Shown here piece after piece: positions 24,657 to 32,965 of a stretch of DNA of 64,000 bases (position 1 is its first letter; each line of letters opens with the position of its first letter). Source of the stretch: a virus. The DNA lies in IMG/VR virus record IMGVR_UViG_3300032249_001455, positions 1 through 64,000 of that record; one strand, written 5' to 3'. The notes below the pieces were generated by a model. It did not search any database. It was not told the DNA's origin and was given only the letters and a program-made list of their open reading frames with translations. The position numbers were made by a program, and so were the translations under genes.

Positions 24657-24698
24657 GGGGGCGGTCGTGATTTTATTCGCGGCCGCCCCCTAATTTTT
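24657..24698 (+). terminator. Intrinsic terminator abutting the helicase start codon
   Basis: GGGGGCGG and CCGCCCCC form an 8-bp GC stem with an 18-nt loop, followed by TAATTTTT and then immediately the ATG at 24699. A classical terminator shape, yet it occupies the place of the helicase ribosome-binding site; no Shine-Dalgarno sequence precedes that ATG. Confidence 0.65.
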
Positions 24699-27600
24699 AT
24701 GGCGCTAACAAGACTTTCCGACCAGCTCGACCTCGTCAGCACGGCAGACTTCCCGCACGGGAAGTATCCGTTTGAGAAATTCAACCGGGTGCAGAGCCGT
24801 GTTTTCGAAATCTGCGACAAGAACTGCAACTGCGTCATAGCCGCCCCCACCAGCGTGGGCAAGACGGTCTGTGCGGAACTTTTCATGAGCCACGAGGTTC
24901 GCGTCCGCGGAGGCAAGGCGATATACCTTGCTCCCCTGCGGGCCCTGGCAAAAGAGAAGATAGACGACTGGACTTCTCCGGACTCCATATTCGGCGATCT
25001 GAAGATAGCCATATGCACCGGCGACTACAGGCTCACCGAGTCCCGCATGAGGGAACTCAACGAGGCGGACATCATTGTGATGACCTCGGAGATGCTCAAC
25101 AGCCGGTGCAGGAACATGGATTCGGAGAAGAACGACTTCTTGAAGGACTGCGGCACCATCGTCGTGGACGAGTCGCACCTTCTCACGGTGCCCGGCCGTG
25201 GAGACCACCTCGAGGTCGGTCTGATGAAGTTCTCCGAGGTTGCAAGGGATCCCAGGATCGTCTTTCTTTCGGCGACGATGCCGAATGTGGATCAGATAGC
25301 GGACTGGGTGGGGTGCAGCCTCGTCAAGAAGGACACCTACCTTGTGAAGTCGGAATACAGGCCGTGTCCCCTGGACATCCACTACGAGACCTACGAGGTG
25401 TCCGAGAGCTACGAGCTGACGGAGGAATACAAGGTCTCCAAGGCCGTGGACATCGTGAGGAACTATCCCGACGACAAGTTTCTTGTTTTCGTCCACTCCA
25501 AGTCCACGGGGGAACGCGTCAAGAAAGCCCTTCAGGATGCGAAGGTAGACTGCGAATTTCATAACGCCGACCTAGACAAGGACAAGCGTCATGAGGTGGA
25601 AAAGAAATTCAAGTACGGAAAGCTGAGGGTGATAATAGCCACAAGCACATTGGCCTGGGGGTGCTACAAGCACGGCAGCAGAGTCGTGATGCAGGATGGT
25701 TCGCTCAAAGACGTCGCCGACATAGTGGTGGGCGACAAATTGCTGTGCCCCGTGAAAGACGGATTCGCCCCGAGAAAGGTCGTCAAAGAAAAGACCTTCA
25801 GATCTGACCGGGGCTATTTTGTCAAGTTGGAATGCGGCGACACCATGACCGTCTCCGAAGATCATGTTTTTCTCGCGGCGAAGGACAGGAATTCGCCCGA
25901 ATGGTGCGACGTTTCATATCTATCCCGGGGCGATTTTGTAGCCGTTCCTTCCGATTTGAAATTGTGGACTGATGAGCTTGCCGACCTTGATCGATTCTGG
26001 TATTTGGTCGGATTCGCCTTTGGAGACGGCTGTCTCGTGGACTGCGGTTTTCACGCCGATGGATCAAAAAAGGCGGTTCTTGATCTGTGCCTTGGAAAGA
26101 TGAACCGTCTTTCAAGAGAAGTTGTGAGGATGTTCTCGGAAGAGTTCAATTATGATGCCAAGGTCAAAAATGATACCAACGGCGTCCCTCATGTTTGCAC
26201 AAAGAAAAAGATAATAGTTGACAAATTTCTTGAACTCCTCCCGCTCGGCAGAAAAGACGGAAAAGACGACTTGCCTAGAGCCGTGTACCTTAATCAATTG
26301 AGGATCAAGAGCTTTTTGAGAGGCCTATTTGATGCCGACGGTGGTTCAGAAGACCACTCCAACGGCAATGTTTCTGTGGGTTTTACGAACATAAGCGAAA
26401 AGGTCGTCCATTCGGTGCGAAGTCTGCTTCTGGGATTCGGCATAAGATCTTCTTTCGGACGAAAACGCATGGTTCCTTCTGTAATAAACGGAAGGCTCCA
26501 GATTCCAGCAAGAAAATACTCCTACAGACTCAGAATTTTCGGAGTGGACAACATTCAGAAATTTGTGAATCACATTGGATTCGGATGCCCGGACAAGACG
26601 GCGAAAATATCAAAATATCTTTCTTCAAAGATCACTGACGCATCAAAGGATCTCATTCCTGCGAGGGAGTTGATCAGGGAGCATCTTGACAAAAATGGCA
26701 TGGGAGCCTCCCATTTCAAGTCGGCTACAAATTGCGACCTCTACAACAGCATCAAAACGCAGGATTGCAGAAGAGGCACCATTTTGAAGCTTATTTCTTC
26801 TGCCCGGAAAAGGACTAGACTGAACGAACTTGTGGAAAAGCCTTATTTCTGGTCTAGGATCAAGGAAATAAGAAAGTGTCGCGGCGGGTTTTTCAAGGAA
26901 ATAGAGATAGAAGACCCCCATGCTTACATTGGATGCGGTGCGATATCCCACAACTGCAATTTTCCCGCACGAAGGGTCGTCATAACGGGCGTCCACAGAG
27001 GCATGAGCGAGGTTGAGACCTACGACATATTTCAGATGGCTGGTCGTGCGGGAAGGCCGGGATACGACCCGCGGGGCGACGTCTACATTCTTCTGCCCGA
27101 CAACAATTCTGAACACCACGAGGACCGGCTCTCCTCCCCCAAGGACATAGAATCGCAGCTCCTCAGTTACTCCGGCAAGGAAGAAGACCCCCATTATAAG
27201 ACTCTCGCCTTCCACCTCGTCAGCGAGATACACCACGGCCAGATAACCACGCTTCAAGACATACACCACTGGTACGGGAAGTCCCTCGCCTATTTCCAGT
27301 ACAACGACCTGGAGGACTCCATCGTGGACAAGACGATGGAACTTCTGATGAGAGTCGGTGCAGTCAAGGAGGTCGAGGGAAAGTACGAGGTCACCTCCGT
27401 AGGCAAGGTGTCCAGCATGATGTACTACAGCCCTTTTGACGTCGCGGATCTGCGGAGGAATTTCAAGTTTCTTTTCGGCAACGGCCTGCAGAGCAACGAC
27501 ATGGCGGTCGCCCTTGCTCTCGGAAACGTGGACTCGATCAGGATGGGTTTCGTCACGAGGGCTGAAAAGGACGAGATGGAGGATTTTTCCTCCAAGGTTC

Positions 27601-28019
27601 AGAACGCCTTCGGAGGGGGCTATCTTGAATCGTCCATAAAGGGCGCATACGCCTATTACTGCCTCTTGAACGGCTATACTCTGGGTCCGTTCAACGCGAT
27701 GGCCAGGGGCCTTCAGATGGACTTTGAGAGGCAGGCGTCCGTACTCAACATGCTTGACTCCATGGCGGCCAAGTGGAACAAGCGAGACTTCTTCAGCAAC
27801 CTTTCTCTTCGTATAGCCTACGGCGTCAGACCCGAACTCATAGACCTCTGCAAGGTTCCCAATGTCGGCAAGGTTCGGGCGGAGAGGCTTTATTCCGCAG
27901 GCATAAGAAGGCCCGCAGACATGCTCAAAAACCCCCATGTCGTCAAGAAGATACTGAATATGAAGGACGATAAGGTCATGGAAATATTGAAGGCGGCCAA
28001 ATCAATTGCTTCTTCTTAA
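24699..28019 (+). CDS. Ski2/Hel308-like superfamily 2 helicase with embedded intein
   Basis: 1106-aa precursor, about 675 aa after intein removal. Helicase motifs: Walker A AAPTSVGKT (48-56), motif Ia APLRALAKEK, II VVDESHL (Asp157), III FLSATMP, IV FVHSKSTGE, V ATSTLAWG interrupted then CNFPARRVVI, VI QMAGRAGRPGYDPRG (DEVH/Ski2 type). The C-terminal part has the winged-helix/ratchet-like region and a helix-hairpin-helix-like VPNVGKVRAERLYSAGIRRPAD, as in Hel308. 3'-5' helicase acting on branched DNA, perhaps replacing T4 UvsW. The ATG follows directly on a terminator hairpin. The end overlaps the convergent Ser-rich gene by 18 bp. Confidence 0.9.
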   Translation: MALTRLSDQLDLVSTADFPHGKYPFEKFNRVQSRVFEICDKNCNCVIAAPTSVGKTVCAELFMSHEVRVRGGKAIYLAPLRALAKEKIDDWTSPDSIFGDLKIAICTGDYRLTESRMRELNEADIIVMTSEMLNSRCRNMDSEKNDFLKDCGTIVVDESHLLTVPGRGDHLEVGLMKFSEVARDPRIVFLSATMPNVDQIADWVGCSLVKKDTYLVKSEYRPCPLDIHYETYEVSESYELTEEYKVSKAVDIVRNYPDDKFLVFVHSKSTGERVKKALQDAKVDCEFHNADLDKDKRHEVEKKFKYGKLRVIIATSTLAWGCYKHGSRVVMQDGSLKDVADIVVGDKLLCPVKDGFAPRKVVKEKTFRSDRGYFVKLECGDTMTVSEDHVFLAAKDRNSPEWCDVSYLSRGDFVAVPSDLKLWTDELADLDRFWYLVGFAFGDGCLVDCGFHADGSKKAVLDLCLGKMNRLSREVVRMFSEEFNYDAKVKNDTNGVPHVCTKKKIIVDKFLELLPLGRKDGKDDLPRAVYLNQLRIKSFLRGLFDADGGSEDHSNGNVSVGFTNISEKVVHSVRSLLLGFGIRSSFGRKRMVPSVINGRLQIPARKYSYRLRIFGVDNIQKFVNHIGFGCPDKTAKISKYLSSKITDASKDLIPARELIREHLDKNGMGASHFKSATNCDLYNSIKTQDCRRGTILKLISSARKRTRLNELVEKPYFWSRIKEIRKCRGGFFKEIEIEDPHAYIGCGAISHNCNFPARRVVITGVHRGMSEVETYDIFQMAGRAGRPGYDPRGDVYILLPDNNSEHHEDRLSSPKDIESQLLSYSGKEEDPHYKTLAFHLVSEIHHGQITTLQDIHHWYGKSLAYFQYNDLEDSIVDKTMELLMRVGAVKEVEGKYEVTSVGKVSSMMYYSPFDVADLRRNFKFLFGNGLQSNDMAVALALGNVDSIRMGFVTRAEKDEMEDFSSKVQNAFGGGYLESSIKGAYAYYCLLNGYTLGPFNAMARGLQMDFERQASVLNMLDSMAAKWNKRDFFSNLSLRIAYGVRPELIDLCKVPNVGKVRAERLYSAGIRRPADMLKNPHVVKKILNMKDDKVMEILKAAKSIASS
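25662..26954 (+). mobile_element. LAGLIDADG intein in helicase motif V
   Basis: Residues 322-752 of the helicase precursor (431 aa). Begins at Cys322 (CYKHGSRVVMQDGSL, block A), has block B TVSEDHVFL, two dodecapeptide endonuclease motifs YLVGFAFGDG (435-444) and FLRGLFDADG (539-548), and ends AISHN before Cys753 (block G His-Asn with +1 Cys). All splice residues are present, so it should be active. The insertion splits STLAWG|CNFPA, the nucleic-acid-contact motif V. Its codons are somewhat more AT-rich than the host gene, as expected for a recently gained element. Confidence 0.95.
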
Positions 28020-29513
28020 TCCCCTTGATCTCCTCTTGACCCTGTCCACGACGAACTTGATCTTCTGTTCAAGTACGGATTTGTTCATCACAATTGTATT
28101 GTTTTCCCTTCCGCTTTTGCTCATCCACAATGATGTGGGCTGACTTCCTCCGTCGCAGTCTCTTTTTGTCTCGCAGCACGAACAGTTTCCTACGGCTTGT
28201 ATCTCGACACTTATGGAGTCGCCATCCTCTACTTCAGTTGAATTGCCGGCACTTCCATTGAGAATCAAGGACACCTGGCAATCCTGAAGATTTGAAGAGG
28301 AAAGTTCGGCAGTCACCGTACCTGCGCCGACGGCTTCTACGCCCCCCGAAGACATGTACAAGCAGCATCCGCTCGTTGTGAGCGTCACCGTGACTTGCTG
28401 ACAAGGCGAACAGCTGCTGGAGCTGCTTGATTCCGAACTGCTGCTTGATTCTGAAGTGCTGCTCGAACACAGGCAGTTTTGGGCACACTCCTCTTTTGTT
28501 TCATATGGCCCTCCGAGAATTTCGTAAATGCTTGGATTGTACTGTGATTCTGGTATGCAGATTACATCACAACTACTGCTACTTGATGATTCTTCGCTCG
28601 AACTACTTGACTCCGAAGAGCTGCTTGAACCCGACGAACTGCTTGAACCCGAAGAACTGCTTGAACCCGAAGAGCTGCTTGAACCCGACGAACTGCTTGA
28701 ACCCGAAGAACTGCTTGAACCCGACGAACTGCTTGAACCCGACGAACTGCTTGAACCCGACGAACTGCTTGAACCCGACGAACTGCTTGAACCCGAAGAG
28801 CTGCTTGAACCCGAAGAGCTGCTTGAACCCGAGGTGGAAGAAGTTCCTCCGGATGTGTCCGAACTTGTCGGAACCGAAGGCAATGTTCCCGATTGTGAAA
28901 ATACGAAGCCGTTAGAATTTATTGCCGATTTAGAAAATGTTGGGATTTTCCAAAAACTCTGTCTCCTTCGTGCGCAGTAATATCTTTCTTGGCTACTGCT
29001 GCTTGAAGATTCTTCGCTTGAGCTACTTGAATCTGAAGAACTAGAGGAATCGCTTGAAGAGCTGCTACTACCGCTAGAACTTGACGGTGGTGGAGAGGAC
29101 GACGAACTTCCGCTGGAGGAACTGCCACTGCTTGACGAGCTGCCGGATGAAGAACTTCCTTCGGTGGAACTTGACGTTGGTGGCGGATTTTCGGTAGAAG
29201 AACTTGTCGGCAATGTCCCGGCTTGTGAAAATACGAAGCCGTTTGACTGTAGAGTTTCCCTTGAAAAAGAGGGCAGGGAGGGAAGTTTATTTGCCTTTTT
29301 CTTGAATTTTATCCCGCTGAAGTTATATCCGTCAAATACGCAGTCGCACCTGCATTCGGGGGGGTCGCTCGGGCCGCATTCAAAGTATATCGTTACGCTG
29401 TCGCAGCAGTTGTCGGGCGGACATGTATTGCAGCAGTCAGCAAAGCACTGTTGGGCCGGATTTGTGGCCCTTCCCGGCTTTCCTCTTTTGAACGGCCCGC
29501 AGCAGTTTGGCAT
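28002..29513 (-). CDS. Cys-rich, Ser-rich repeat structural-type protein
   Basis: 503 aa. Cys-rich N-terminus (PNCCGPFKRG..CFADCCNTCPPDNCC, about 14 Cys in 60), then two blocks with a repeated ...SNGFVFSQ(A/S)GTLP unit (about 90-102 and 200-212). Long poly-Ser/Gly stretches (GSSSS units) follow each. A Cys-containing centre (CDVICIPESQYNPSIYEILGG) and a beta-rich C-terminus (VTVTLTTSGCCLYMSSGG) end in a basic tail. Likely a disulfide-stabilised fibre or surface protein with flexible linkers (inference). Convergent with the helicase gene. Confidence 0.65.
   Translation of the reverse strand: MPNCCGPFKRGKPGRATNPAQQCFADCCNTCPPDNCCDSVTIYFECGPSDPPECRCDCVFDGYNFSGIKFKKKANKLPSLPSFSRETLQSNGFVFSQAGTLPTSSSTENPPPTSSSTEGSSSSGSSSSSGSSSSGSSSSSPPPSSSSGSSSSSSDSSSSSDSSSSSEESSSSSSQERYYCARRRQSFWKIPTFSKSAINSNGFVFSQSGTLPSVPTSSDTSGGTSSTSGSSSSSGSSSSSGSSSSSGSSSSSGSSSSSGSSSSSGSSSSSGSSSSSGSSSSSGSSSSSGSSSSSGSSSSSESSSSSEESSSSSSCDVICIPESQYNPSIYEILGGPYETKEECAQNCLCSSSTSESSSSSESSSSSSCSPCQQVTVTLTTSGCCLYMSSGGVEAVGAGTVTAELSSSNLQDCQVSLILNGSAGNSTEVEDGDSISVEIQAVGNCSCCETKRDCDGGSQPTSLWMSKSGRENNTIVMNKSVLEQKIKFVVDRVKRRSRGLRRSN
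28600..28840. repeat. 18-bp tandem repeats encoding SSSSSG units
   Basis: The unit GAACTGCTTGAACCCGA(C/A)G recurs about 13 times on the plus strand; on the minus strand it encodes Gly-Ser5. The near-identity of units indicates recent expansion. Plus-strand ORFs through it are shadows. Confidence 0.85.
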
Positions 29514-29765
29514 TCAGTTCCCAAAAAAGTCGTCTGGATATTCAATTTTTACAACTCCATTCTTGTCGGTCTTTTCGCCGGTTTTGGGATCCTCCACCCA
29601 CCATCTGACTTGGTTTACCTGTATGCCGAGTTCGTCCATGTGACACTTGTCCTCGGGACTAACCGGCATGTGGTATTTCTGGCCTTCCATCAGGATCGCT
29701 ACATTGCATAGGCCTTCTGATCTGTTGAACAGAAGGCAGTTTCCGCATATTGGTTCTTTGGACAT
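29514..29765 (-). CDS. Small Cys-containing (zinc-ribbon-like) protein
   Basis: 83 aa. ICGNCLLFNRSEGLC at the N-terminus and SPEDKCHMDELGI give four Cys spaced like a small metal-binding knuckle; ends KIEYPDDFFGN. Directly upstream of and abutting the Ser-rich gene, so the two are co-transcribed. Unknown function. Confidence 0.6.
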   Translation of the reverse strand: MSKEPICGNCLLFNRSEGLCNVAILMEGQKYHMPVSPEDKCHMDELGIQVNQVRWWVEDPKTGEKTDKNGVVKIEYPDDFFGN

Positions 29766-29810
29766 GCAATAGTTGAGCTAAAATACCGCAAATAAACCCG
29801 CTGATATGTA

Positions 29811-29839
29811 TTGATAGCGGCCTGTCTTTTTGATATCAT
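29811..29839 (+). promoter_or_regulatory. sigma70-type promoter before the dNMP kinase
   Basis: TTGATA, 17-bp spacer, TATCAT; 10 of 12 consensus positions. Start point near 29846. A GGAGAGGAG ribosome-binding site precedes the ATG at 29858. Confidence 0.6.
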
Positions 29840-29857
29840 CCCGGAGAGGAGAAATAT

Positions 29858-30448
29858 ATGAAATTCATATGTGCCGCAGGGCAGATGAGAAGTGGCAAGA
29901 ATGTCACTGGAGAGTACTTGTGTGGCAAAAGTGGCTTCCTCCCCGCCTCGTTCGCCAAGCCCGTCAAAGACATATATTGCAGGGCTTTCGGCGTGGATAT
30001 GGACTTCGTGGAGAAATGGAAGGTGATAAACGAGCCTCCCCCGGGATTTGACAAGACGGTCAGGCAATCACTCCAGTTCATAGGCGACGGGTTCCGCAGC
30101 ATCAATCCGAATGTTTGGGTAGACTACGCCTTTAGTAATAATCCTGAAAAATCTTGCTACATGGACGGAAGGTACCTCAATGAGTTATCTAGGGTGAGGC
30201 TTGAGGGCGGAGCAAACATCCTTCTGTGGCGGCCAAGACATGAGAACAACGACTCCAATCAGTCTGAAGCACAAGTGAAACCTCTCGTGGATTGGTACGC
30301 CGAAAGGCGGATTGAGGGAGAGGTCGGAATGCTGGATAGGTCTTCGGCTCCAAAGGGGTGTGAGCTCGTGGACTTCTTTCTGATCAACGACGGCGACATA
30401 CCGAGTCTCTATAGAAAAATAGACAGGCTCGTCATTCCAAAAATCTAA
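29858..30448 (+). CDS. Deoxynucleoside monophosphate kinase (T4 gp1-like)
   Basis: 196 aa. P-loop GQMRSGKN (8-15), then VRQSLQFIGDGFRSINPNVWVDY, the LID/NMP-binding signature of phage dNMP kinases, and an FLIND-type end. Phosphorylates dNMPs to dNDPs for phage DNA synthesis. Works with ThyX and GuaC on nucleotide supply. Own promoter and ribosome-binding site; convergent with the next minus gene (4-bp overlap). Confidence 0.7.
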   Translation: MKFICAAGQMRSGKNVTGEYLCGKSGFLPASFAKPVKDIYCRAFGVDMDFVEKWKVINEPPPGFDKTVRQSLQFIGDGFRSINPNVWVDYAFSNNPEKSCYMDGRYLNELSRVRLEGGANILLWRPRHENNDSNQSEAQVKPLVDWYAERRIEGEVGMLDRSSAPKGCELVDFFLINDGDIPSLYRKIDRLVIPKI

Positions 30449-31221
30449 ATAGGCCATTTTCTGCGGATTAGAAAGCCGCCGGGCTCCTTCTCCAGCCATT
30501 TTTTAAATCCTATTTTTCCTTCGCTCGTCTGCATCGCCTGTCTCTGCTGGATTCCGATGGTCTTGGGCGACTGTGATCCCATGGGCGTCGCCCTGTCCGC
30601 AGGCACGAAAAGCGGTTTGTTGTAGGTCGTATTGGGAAGCTGCTGTGGCCTTGCGAAGGAGTTCGTGTTTTTTATGTCGGCCAGCGTGGCATCAAAACTT
30701 CTGTTGGTTTTGTGGTCGTACACGCTGAATTCTATCTGGTCGTCCGGCTCCTCAATGCTTTCCTGTTCAAGTATTTCTTCTATTCCCGATGATAGCTGTC
30801 CTTTCTTGTTTGCGTCGTATCCGAAAAGTTCTATGTTGTTTGATCTGACCGCAATCCACCCTTCGTTCTTCATCACATAAAGGCGTGCGTCACCTCCACC
30901 TCCAAGAAGCTTGTAAACCTCCATGTTGATCCCGAGCTTCTTGATTATCAATTCGGCCACTTTGATCGAGGCGACTCCGCGTTCAAGGAGTGCGTAACGG
31001 ATCGCCTCTAGTAGTTCGGATGTGCTTGTGAAGGGTTCGTCGTGAATTCCCAGGTCTTCGGTGTCCAGGCCTAGTTCCTGGGCATAGTCCATGATTCTGT
31101 CTACATGGTCGGCCGCTATAGAATTCAAGGCGACCATTTCGTGGTTCTGATCTCCCACGTCGCCGTCCGCGAATTCAACTTGGCCCCCTTGAATCCAATA
31201 TTCCCCTCTGATCTTCGCCAT
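30445..31221 (-). CDS. Unknown protein
   Basis: 258 aa from the ATG at 31221, which overlaps the upstream stop as TGATG (a GTG one codon earlier is possible). Starts AKIRGEYWIQGGQVEFADGD. Contains a LLGGGGDARLYVMKNEGWIAVRSNNIELFGYD block and ends with a basic GKIGFKKWLEKEPGGFLIRR segment. No recognised family. Downstream partner of the 129-aa gene. Confidence 0.6.
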   Translation of the reverse strand: MAKIRGEYWIQGGQVEFADGDVGDQNHEMVALNSIAADHVDRIMDYAQELGLDTEDLGIHDEPFTSTSELLEAIRYALLERGVASIKVAELIIKKLGINMEVYKLLGGGGDARLYVMKNEGWIAVRSNNIELFGYDANKKGQLSSGIEEILEQESIEEPDDQIEFSVYDHKTNRSFDATLADIKNTNSFARPQQLPNTTYNKPLFVPADRATPMGSQSPKTIGIQQRQAMQTSEGKIGFKKWLEKEPGGFLIRRKWPI

Positions 31222-31610
31222 CACATGCTCCCGGGCTGGGGCTGGAAGTCCTGGGACATGAGTTTGTCAAGGTCTTCTATTCCAACGAGGAACTTCCTCT
31301 CGTCGGGAGTTCCGTCTATCTTGACGAATCCGCCTTCCCCGTCGTCCTTGTACTGTCTGTTTGTAATGGACTTGTCCGTCGTCTGCTTGACGAGAGCGTG
31401 CGTTATCTTTCCGTTATGGTCGCGCTTGAATCCAAGGACCTTGTACGGGGCTATGTTGCTTGCGGTCTTTCCGAACGAGAAGAAGCTTGCGACCTGAGGC
31501 TCGTGCTCGAGGTCGGAAGGCTTTATGCCCAGTTCGTCCCTGATCGAAGACAGGAAGGGATGCTTGTTCTCCTCCTCGCGGAGGAATTCGGAAAAAGTTT
31601 TTTCGGCCAT
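31221..31610 (-). CDS. Unknown protein with FSEFL N-terminus
   Basis: 129 aa. N-terminus MAEKTFSEFLREEENK resembles the capsid-targeting leader of T4 internal head proteins (MKTYQEFIAEA). The rest is alpha/beta with FFSFGKTASNIAPYKVLGFKRD. Divergent from the plus gene at 31652. Function unknown; a packaged protein is a hypothesis. Confidence 0.6.
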   Translation of the reverse strand: MAEKTFSEFLREEENKHPFLSSIRDELGIKPSDLEHEPQVASFFSFGKTASNIAPYKVLGFKRDHNGKITHALVKQTTDKSITNRQYKDDGEGGFVKIDGTPDERKFLVGIEDLDKLMSQDFQPQPGSM

Positions 31611-31651
31611 ACAAAAGATATATATCTGGGTCGCGATTTTTTAGGAGAAGC

Positions 31652-32044
31652 ATGGCTAGTCCGGCATTTTCAGACTTCCGAGAGCTAATGGACAGGTGGG
31701 ACGCTTCATCGCACCTGTTTTCCGAGAACGACCTGTGCATGTTCTTCAGGAAGGACGGCGTCCTGTACGGAACTACCGAGCCGGGAAGGATAACGTTCGC
31801 CCGGATGAAAAACCCCGAATCCAAGGAGGACGAGGACTGGATGAAGGACGCCACGTTCGTCGCCTACGACCTGGAGAAGACTGCCTCTGGGGAGAAGTCC
31901 ATGTCGGTCTTCGGACACAAGGAAGCGTCCAAGGCCAAGATCGTCAGTCAGGGCGACGCGGAGAAGGAGCTGAAGAAGAAGGGCAAGAGCCTTCCTGTCA
32001 TCAGCGACGATCAGGAACAGGACCGAACAATCGGCGAAAAATGA
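31652..32044 (+). CDS. Unknown acidic/Lys-rich protein
   Basis: 130 aa. FSDFRELMDRWDASSHLFSENDLCMFFRKDGVLYGTT then a Lys/Glu-rich C-terminal half. A TTTAGGAGAAG ribosome-binding site precedes the ATG. No known domain. Overlaps the next gene by 4 nt. Confidence 0.6.
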   Translation: MASPAFSDFRELMDRWDASSHLFSENDLCMFFRKDGVLYGTTEPGRITFARMKNPESKEDEDWMKDATFVAYDLEKTASGEKSMSVFGHKEASKAKIVSQGDAEKELKKKGKSLPVISDDQEQDRTIGEK

Positions 32045-32223
32045 CCAAATTCACAACAATAGAAAGCTGGGCCAGCAACATAGGCTATGTCGTGGAGAAA
32101 AACGACGGCGGATTCGTATGGTACAAGGAGCACGCCTTGACGTTCCACAGGTGTTCCTCCGCCGAAGAGGCGGCCGAGCAAATACTTTCCGAAATCCGCC
32201 ATTCGCTGGGAGCGTCCGAATGA
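32041..32223 (+). CDS. Small unknown protein
   Basis: 60 aa from the ATG overlapping the upstream stop (ATGA). TIESWASNIGYVVEKNDGGFVWYKEHALTF then an amphipathic helix SSAEEAAEQILSEI. The same frame is open farther upstream, but that part is the shadow of the previous gene. Confidence 0.6.
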   Translation: MTKFTTIESWASNIGYVVEKNDGGFVWYKEHALTFHRCSSAEEAAEQILSEIRHSLGASE

Positions 32224-32882
32224 CCCTGCCCTTCGGCGACTCTACGGGCAAATACGTGTGCTTCTGCTGCGGAGTACAGTTCTCGGAATACGACGAGTTC
32301 AGGAATCACATAATTGAAAGCCACGAGGAGGGCAGGGAGTATGTCCGGTGTCCCCTGGAACACTGCAAGGCTCCCGTGAGAGACGTCAAGCTCCACATGA
32401 AGGTTAAGCACCCGAACTTCGACCTCCGCAACTTCAAGGGACAGGCAAGAGCCATAATATGGCACGACTTCTCCGCCAAGGGCAAGAAGACGAGAAAGCC
32501 CAAATTCAAGCAGGGCAAGTACGAGTCCACCAAGACCGGAAAGATACTGGGCTACCGGTCGGGACTTGAGGAGAAACTATACAAAGTGCTAGACCAGCAC
32601 GACGAGGTCATGTCTTTTTATTCGGAGCCTTTTAACATAGACTACATCCACAAGGGTCAGGCTCACAAGTATACGCCTGACCTCATCGTCAACTTCATGG
32701 ACGGCAGGAGGCAGGTGTGGGAGGTCAAGCCATCCAACCAGACCGATCTCGAGGTGAATAAGAACAAGTGGAGGGCCGCCGAGGAGGCCTGCAAGATCAG
32801 GGGCTGGGAATTCAAGGTCTTCACGGAGCAGGGAATCGACAAACTGGCGGTTGAAGTCAGAAGGCAGAAACTGGATGATTGA
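32220..32882 (+). CDS. C2H2 zinc-finger plus TnsA-like PD-(D/E)XK nuclease
   Basis: 220 aa from the ATG at 32220 (ATGA overlap). Residues 14-35 CFCCGVQFSEYDEF...HIIESH and 44-64 CPLEHC...LHMKVKH form two C2H2 fingers. Residues 114-205 match the TnsA N-terminal endonuclease/phage head-completion nuclease pattern: SGLEEKLY (Glu117), HKYTPDLIV (Asp154), VWEVKPS (Glu168, Lys170). Probable role: DNA-end trimming or head completion, with the fingers giving DNA or partner recognition. The zinc-finger fusion is unusual. Confidence 0.75.
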   Translation: MTLPFGDSTGKYVCFCCGVQFSEYDEFRNHIIESHEEGREYVRCPLEHCKAPVRDVKLHMKVKHPNFDLRNFKGQARAIIWHDFSAKGKKTRKPKFKQGKYESTKTGKILGYRSGLEEKLYKVLDQHDEVMSFYSEPFNIDYIHKGQAHKYTPDLIVNFMDGRRQVWEVKPSNQTDLEVNKNKWRAAEEACKIRGWEFKVFTEQGIDKLAVEVRRQKLDD

Positions 32883-32965
32883 AATCAGGGATGGAACCAC
32901 GAGAAGGTGATGCGCAACTTGGGGGGCTACTGCGGCAAAACAGTCCCCGGCGACTAGATATCGTC

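Noticed and set aside
28427-28980. Plus-strand ORFs with repeated LLEPEE or CLNPT units
   Set aside because: Antisense of the Ser-Gly repeats; they begin and end within the repeat and have no independent start signals.
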